DNA of 8,946 nucleotides, from the NCBI GenBank assembly GCA_016219235.1, contig JACRBO010000276.1:1-8946 (forward strand), in the 5' to 3' direction. Each line of letters begins with the position of its first letter. Position 1 is the first letter of the stretch. The position numbers and the translations under genes are program-made. Below are positions 6,090-8,946 of this stretch, piece by piece. Source of the stretch: Chloroflexota bacterium (lineage in GTDB: Bacteria; Chloroflexota; Anaerolineae; Fen-1058). Below the pieces are notes generated by a model. The model had not been told where the DNA came from, did not search any database, and saw only the letters and a list, made by a program, of their open reading frames with translations.

Positions 6090-6788
6090 CTACTTCTTTT
6101 TCGCCGCCCCCGCCTTCGACCCGGGGGCCCGGCGCTTCAACTTCGCGCCGCGTGGCAACTTTGCGCCGCGTGGCAGTTTCACGCCGCACGCCGTCGAACA
6201 CGTCACCGTGCCATCGGGCGCGACGCGCCAGCCCGCCTCTTCGTCGATCTTGGTCAGGCGCTCATTCGCTGTGAATTGCCCACACACCCAGCAATTGCCC
6301 GCTGTATGGTGGACTGGCGGTTGATCCCAACCTTTCACCAGTTTCAGACCGAGTTCAGTCTGGTCGCACAGCGCGGTGATCTTATCCACCGCGCGATCCC
6401 AGTCGTAGATTTGCCGGGGATCATAGGTACTGATGACCTCGTTGATGAGGCTCAAAATCAACACTTCGCGCCAGCGCGACTCCAGGTCTTTCGGCGACTT
6501 CACGGTGTCGATGGCCTGTTCCCGGACGCGGAGCGCTTCTTCCACTTCAACCCAGTGGCCGTTGGGCCGCACGCGCTGGGACACAAACTCACACAGGTAG
6601 CGCAGCGTCGCGCCGCTGATGGTCAACTGCGGCGCAAGAATCTCCGCCGTGTGGAGGCCCAACCACGACACGTCTGCTTTTTGCTTGCGCGCCAACGCGC
6701 GTTCGGCGCGTCGTTCGGCCCGCTCGTCTTCCTCGTGCTCGATCCGTTTTGCCTTCTGCGCGGGCGTCCCATCGGGCGGCGCGGCCAC
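6090..6788 (-). CDS. Four-cysteine (zinc-type) protein, apparently 5'-truncated, basic repeat tail
   Basis: The longest reading with a start codon is 232 residues from GTG (6786-6788), but that GTG has no usable ribosome-binding site. The same frame stays open upstream with gene-like sequence (DDYETGNYHGELLQSRAVLL, then ASTDPGALTRQAERV) up to the end of tnpB near 6893. The original gene therefore probably began further upstream and was cut by the IS607-type element. Visible features: a charged coiled region (13-36, KAKRIEHEEDERAERRAERA), a helical middle, a CWVC (166/169) with CSTAC (197/201) zinc-type site, and a very basic C-terminus with LPRGAK twice and a final AAKKK, suggesting nucleic-acid or ribosome contact. 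The family is not recognised. The reading frame at 8421-8946 may be its N-terminal half or a different gene. Confidence 0.72.
   Translation of the reverse strand: MAAPPDGTPAQKAKRIEHEEDERAERRAERALARKQKADVSWLGLHTAEILAPQLTISGATLRYLCEFVSQRVRPNGHWVEVEEALRVREQAIDTVKSPKDLESRWREVLILSLINEVISTYDPRQIYDWDRAVDKITALCDQTELGLKLVKGWDQPPVHHTAGNCWVCGQFTANERLTKIDEEAGWRVAPDGTVTCSTACGVKLPRGAKLPRGAKLKRRAPGSKAGAAKKK
6141..6176 (-). repeat. 18-bp tandem repeat within coding sequence (KLPRGA)
   Basis: Two nearly identical 18-bp units (6141-6158 and 6159-6176) with a more degenerate third (6177-6194) encode the six-residue repeat KLPRGA in the basic tail of the four-cysteine protein. The period is a multiple of three, so copy-number change would lengthen or shorten the tail without shifting frame. 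Confidence 0.85.
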
Positions 6789-6889
6789 CCGCTCCGCCTG
6801 GCGCGTCAGTGCCCCTGGATCGGTCGAGGCCAGCAGGACTGCCCGCGACTGCAGCAGCTCACCGTGATAGTTACCCGTCTCATAATCAT

Positions 6890-8164
6890 CTATGACACAG
6901 GCGTTTTGACCGGGCTGATTGACCGAGGTGAGGGGTCCGCTACCTCGTTTACCCTGGTGTCTAGCCCGGCGGATGCACTACGAGCATCCGGGAGACGCCG
7001 CATGAATCGCAGCGCCAGCAGCGTCTCCACATCGCGGAAGGGAAGCGAATTCAGTTCCTCGTCCCCAAAACGTTTGGCGAGATTGGAAGCTGCATTCTCA
7101 TCCGCGTTGGCTTCATAACCGCACCACAGGCACACGAATCGGTCCTGTGAGCGGCGGTTCATCGGGAAAGTGAAACCACAGTGCGAGCATTGTTGGCTGG
7201 AATAGGCCGGTTGAACCGAACGGTAACGAATCCCATGCTCGTCCAGTTTGAACTTGAGCTTATCGCGTACGTAGCCCAACTGCGAGGCGCGCAGCGCGCG
7301 ATTCATCTGACGCGACTTGAAGCGCATGTCTTTGACCGACAGCCGCTCCAGCGCCACCGCTGTGCCGTCAGGCAAGTCTTGCCGCAGTTGATTGAGCGCG
7401 CGCCCAATCGCATTGCGGGCAAAAGCTTCGGCTCGATGATCGCTCAAGTCAATGGCCGGCTGGCCCTTCTTTTTCAAGCAGGCGTTTAGTTTTTGCTTGC
7501 GGCGACGTTTCGCGGCAGATTGTTCCACCCGCTGGCGAAGTTCGGGACTGATTTGCCCGTAGCAGTGACCGGTTGAAGTAGACACGATATTCACCATGCC
7601 AATATCAACTCCGACGACGTGTGCGGCGGGTGGCTTGGGCCCCCGCCGTTCCACCACCAGCGTGGCGTACCACTGTTCGTCGCGCCGGTTGAGCGTGACA
7701 CCCATGCAAAGTTTGGGGAACTCCGCGATTGTGGCTTTCGCGCGTCTGTACAACGTGATAGGAATCCGAACGGGTTTGCCAGCCTCTAACGTCGAGATTC
7801 TCAGCCAAAAGTCGAAGGCAGGTGTCTTTGATGGTTCGAGCACCACGACGTTCGCGTTGGCCTGGAGGCACAGGTTGCGCAGGACCGGCGGATTCTCGCG
7901 GTCATTCGTATACCAGGACTGGACGATCCCACAGGCTTGCCGCCAGGCGCAACGTTGCCAGCGACCCGATAGGCACGTCGCTACATCCGTAATGGGAATC
8001 GCCGCATACCTATCAGGCAGGCGTTGCTCGTACCTGATCAGCCAGTCCACATAGGCTTGCACGACGCGCTGGTGCTCGACGGCCAACTCGTCAAGCTTGC
8101 GCAGTTTGCTGGCGTTAGCCTGATCGAGTTTGAGATGAGTGATCGCTTTTTTGACCACGCTCAT
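6890..8164 (-). CDS. tnpB: TnpB, RNA-guided RuvC nuclease of IS607 type
   Basis: The protein has 424 residues from ATG 8162-8164 (MSVVKKAITHLKL), a start that overlaps the tnpA stop as ATGA. A longer reading from GTG at 8236 lies inside tnpA and is unlikely. TnpB is a compact nuclease that cuts DNA matching a guide carried by an omega RNA made from the element's 3' end. All catalytic parts are present: RuvC-I VVGVDIGMVNIVS (Asp187), RuvC-II VALERLS (Glu273), zinc ribbon CSHC (326/329) and CLWC (345/348), and RuvC-III ADENAASN (Asp355). The N-terminal REC/wedge region and the Lys/Arg-rich linker (KRRRKQK) are also present, and length is normal. GGAGG directly abuts the ATG, so translation probably depends on reinitiation from tnpA. 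The C-terminal tail (VNEVADPSPRSISPVKTPVS) overlaps the structured omega-RNA-like region. Nuclease function looks preserved although the transposase is broken. Confidence 0.95.
   Translation of the reverse strand: MSVVKKAITHLKLDQANASKLRKLDELAVEHQRVVQAYVDWLIRYEQRLPDRYAAIPITDVATCLSGRWQRCAWRQACGIVQSWYTNDRENPPVLRNLCLQANANVVVLEPSKTPAFDFWLRISTLEAGKPVRIPITLYRRAKATIAEFPKLCMGVTLNRRDEQWYATLVVERRGPKPPAAHVVGVDIGMVNIVSTSTGHCYGQISPELRQRVEQSAAKRRRKQKLNACLKKKGQPAIDLSDHRAEAFARNAIGRALNQLRQDLPDGTAVALERLSVKDMRFKSRQMNRALRASQLGYVRDKLKFKLDEHGIRYRSVQPAYSSQQCSHCGFTFPMNRRSQDRFVCLWCGYEANADENAASNLAKRFGDEELNSLPFRDVETLLALRFMRRLPDARSASAGLDTRVNEVADPSPRSISPVKTPVS
6910..6990 (-). ncRNA. Putative omega-RNA scaffold overlapping tnpB 3' end
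   Basis: In RNA (minus-strand) order there is first a 7-bp hairpin CGGATGC-TCGTAGT-GCATCCG (6990 to 6970). A 7-bp outer helix follows directly, CCGGGCT (6969-6963) pairing with AGCCCGG (6916-6910). This encloses a 6-bp hairpin CGAGGT/ACCTCG (6947-6942 with 6929-6924). Three exact helices stacked at the very end of tnpB match where IS607/IS605 omega RNAs lie. The guide would be the DNA just downstream, within about 6909-6855. This is by-eye folding and the RNA ends are unknown. Confidence 0.5.
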
Positions 8165-8424
8165 CCTCCGCGTGCGGCCCGGCATGCAGGCCCGGTCTTG
8201 CGCCTGGAGCGCCGCTGTCTGTACAGGCACGCGCAAAGCGAGGTAATGAATCTGACAAAGTCTGGAACCGAATCTGCTTGATCGGTGGCCGTCAAGTTGA
8301 TGACCTCGATCCAGCGATCTAGCATCGCCAACAACTTATCAAGGTAACTTAACCAGAAGCGTGTCAGGCGGTCCTCGTGATCGACGACGATGAGTGTGAC
8401 ATTCGGATCGGTCAACATCTTCAC
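8161..8424 (-). pseudogene. tnpA: IS607 TnpA serine recombinase, C-terminal fragment
   Basis: The fragment is recognisable from VTLIVVDHEDRLTRFWLSYL through KLLAMLDRWIEVIN and FVRFITSLCACLYRQRRSRR, the C-terminal half of IS607-type recombinases (family pattern: VEHRDRLTRFG...Y...LL, ...IIEVVN..., ITSFCARLYGRR). An intact protein has about 190-210 residues, with an N-terminal MerR-like HTH and the YARVSS catalytic-serine motif. Here only about 87 residues remain and both of those parts are absent. The frame is open only back to a TAG at 8464-8466, and homology seems to begin near HLVKMLTDPNV. GTG 8422-8424 is a nominal start. The stop TGA (8161-8163) overlaps the tnpB ATG. It is inactive as a recombinase; whether it still drives coupled translation of tnpB is open. 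Confidence 0.85.
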
Positions 8425-8946
8425 CAGGTGGACACGCTGCGCAGCAGCGTCTGGGGCCGTTTGCTACCCACCCCATAGCCACCGAGTTTGATCACGTAGC
8501 GGGCGTCCGACTCGGAGGAAGTCGGATCACGATAGATTGCTTCAACCGCTTGCCCGTGATAGGTGACGGACGGTCGCTGTTCTTCAGCCAGCGCTAGATA
8601 CTCAGCGATCGTCAGCCAGCCAGCCGCCCGCGCTTCTTCAAGGTGCGGTTTGACGATCAGCCAGGCGTCAATCAGGTTTTGCCGGGCCGCCGGCGTGTCG
8701 TACGGGATGGCATACCATCCGAGGAGAGCGCACGTGGCTTGATTGCGCCTGGCATAGAAACGGGCCCGCGCGCCATCTTTCACCAGTTGGTCCAGGGCGC
8801 GCCAGCCCGGGTCCGGTTTCCCGTATGTCAGGGCCACGCTCGCTGCATAGTGCGGATAGCCCAGCAGCAGCGCTTCAGCCGTGCGCCGCAGGGGTGCTGC
8901 CAGGTCCAACGGGTCGAGCGCGTCACAGATCGCCTCACAACTGAAC
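8421..8946 (-). CDS. Unrecognised protein, 3' part; 5' end beyond window, C-terminus at IS junction
   Basis: The frame is open from the right edge of the window to TGA 8421-8423, about 174 residues. No family is recognised. The sequence is gene-like: a helical N-terminal part (DPLDLAAPLRRTAEALLLGY), LVKDGARARFYARRNQATCA, a Trp/Leu-rich helix (LIDAWLIVKPHLEEARAAGW), and VTYHGQAVEAIYRDPTSSES before VIKLGGYGVG. The last residues (SKRPQTLLRSVSTW) overlap the zone where truncated tnpA begins, so the natural C-terminus has probably been replaced by element sequence. It may be the N-terminal half of the gene whose 3' half is at 6090-6893, or simply the preceding operon gene. Either way it belongs to the same left-running cluster. 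The internal TTG at 8907-8909 is not a convincing start. Confidence 0.68.
   Translation of the reverse strand, partial: FSCEAICDALDPLDLAAPLRRTAEALLLGYPHYAASVALTYGKPDPGWRALDQLVKDGARARFYARRNQATCALLGWYAIPYDTPAARQNLIDAWLIVKPHLEEARAAGWLTIAEYLALAEEQRPSVTYHGQAVEAIYRDPTSSESDARYVIKLGGYGVGSKRPQTLLRSVSTW

Larger units (their letters stand above)
6890..8470 (-). mobile_element. IS607-family element remnant (truncated tnpA + intact tnpB); ends approximate
   Basis: The gene pair tnpA(serine recombinase)-tnpB in that order, with an ATGA overlap, is the hallmark of IS607-type elements. The tnpA 5' portion, including the recombinase active-site region, is missing, so the element cannot transpose by its own enzyme. 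The right-hand junction (near 8425-8470) falls where the tnpA homology fades into an unrelated reading frame. The left-hand end lies between about 6874 and 6909, where the tnpB 3' end meets sequence in frame with the 6090 gene. IS607 elements leave no target duplication and have little terminal repeat, so exact ends cannot be read here. Confidence 0.78.

Noticed and set aside
6036..7118. Long open frame of 360 codons on the plus strand
   Set aside because: It lies antisense to the four-cysteine gene and the tnpB 3' end, is rich in Arg/Pro/His, matches no family and has no ribosome-binding site. High GC explains the lack of stops.
8165..8236. N-terminal extension of TnpB from GTG 8236
   Set aside because: This region is the tnpA coding end in another frame; the ATG at 8162-8164 overlapping the tnpA stop is the usual IS607 arrangement.

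Overview
The window looks like a piece of a GC-rich Chloroflexota (probably Anaerolineae-like) genome. The clues are a tetratricopeptide C-terminus of the type found on large signalling/regulatory ATPases of that phylum, and a decayed secreted protein with Thr/Pro-rich linkers, a 'GGDPD...TTYFWRV' Ig/Fn3-like module and the short hydrophobic C-terminus YLPVVLRS. This is judged from protein style only, without a database search.

Layout, left to right. Bases 1-534 (+) hold the 3' end of a TPR protein. Bases 544-2068 (+) are the wreck of a secreted DUF4091/GH123-like glycosidase, with a Thr/Pro linker, half a catalytic domain, an Fn3-like module and a C-terminal tail; it has several frame changes and an internal TAG. 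Bases 2069-3043 are non-coding and packed with short repeats: a TGGCAA-centred motif in both orientations, a diverged duplication of a 230-290 bp unit that begins with a CCGACA/TGTCGG hairpin, and a 24-bp tandem repeat. Bases 3077-4501 (+) encode an intact AAA ATPase of the ATPase_2/DUF234 type with a PD-(D/E)XK-like C-terminus. Its promoter carries a perfect 14+1+14 palindrome with TATAAT at the centre. A strong hairpin (4575-4604) separates it from the convergent left-running genes.

Everything from 4609 to the right end is on the minus strand. Three tightly coupled small genes (4609-4872, 4873-5436, 5433-6023) lie downstream of a four-cysteine protein (6090-6788) that seems to have lost its 5' end. 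An IS607-family remnant lies immediately upstream of it: an apparently intact TnpB RNA-guided nuclease gene (6890-8164) and the C-terminal stub of the serine recombinase TnpA (8161-8424). On the far side is another unrecognised reading frame (8421-8946) that runs off the window and ends at the junction with the element. The simplest reading is that the element landed in, or between, genes of one minus-strand operon of orphan zinc-motif proteins and later lost the 5' part of tnpA. That leaves a tnpB that can no longer be moved by its own recombinase. The 3' end of tnpB can fold into an omega-RNA-like set of helices, and the DNA just beyond it, which would supply the guide, belongs to the neighbouring operon gene.

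The most unusual material is the repeat field at 2.07-3.04 kb with the adjacent palindrome-controlled ATPase, and the stranded tnpB with its implied guide. No complete new defence or metabolic system can be claimed from the sequence alone.
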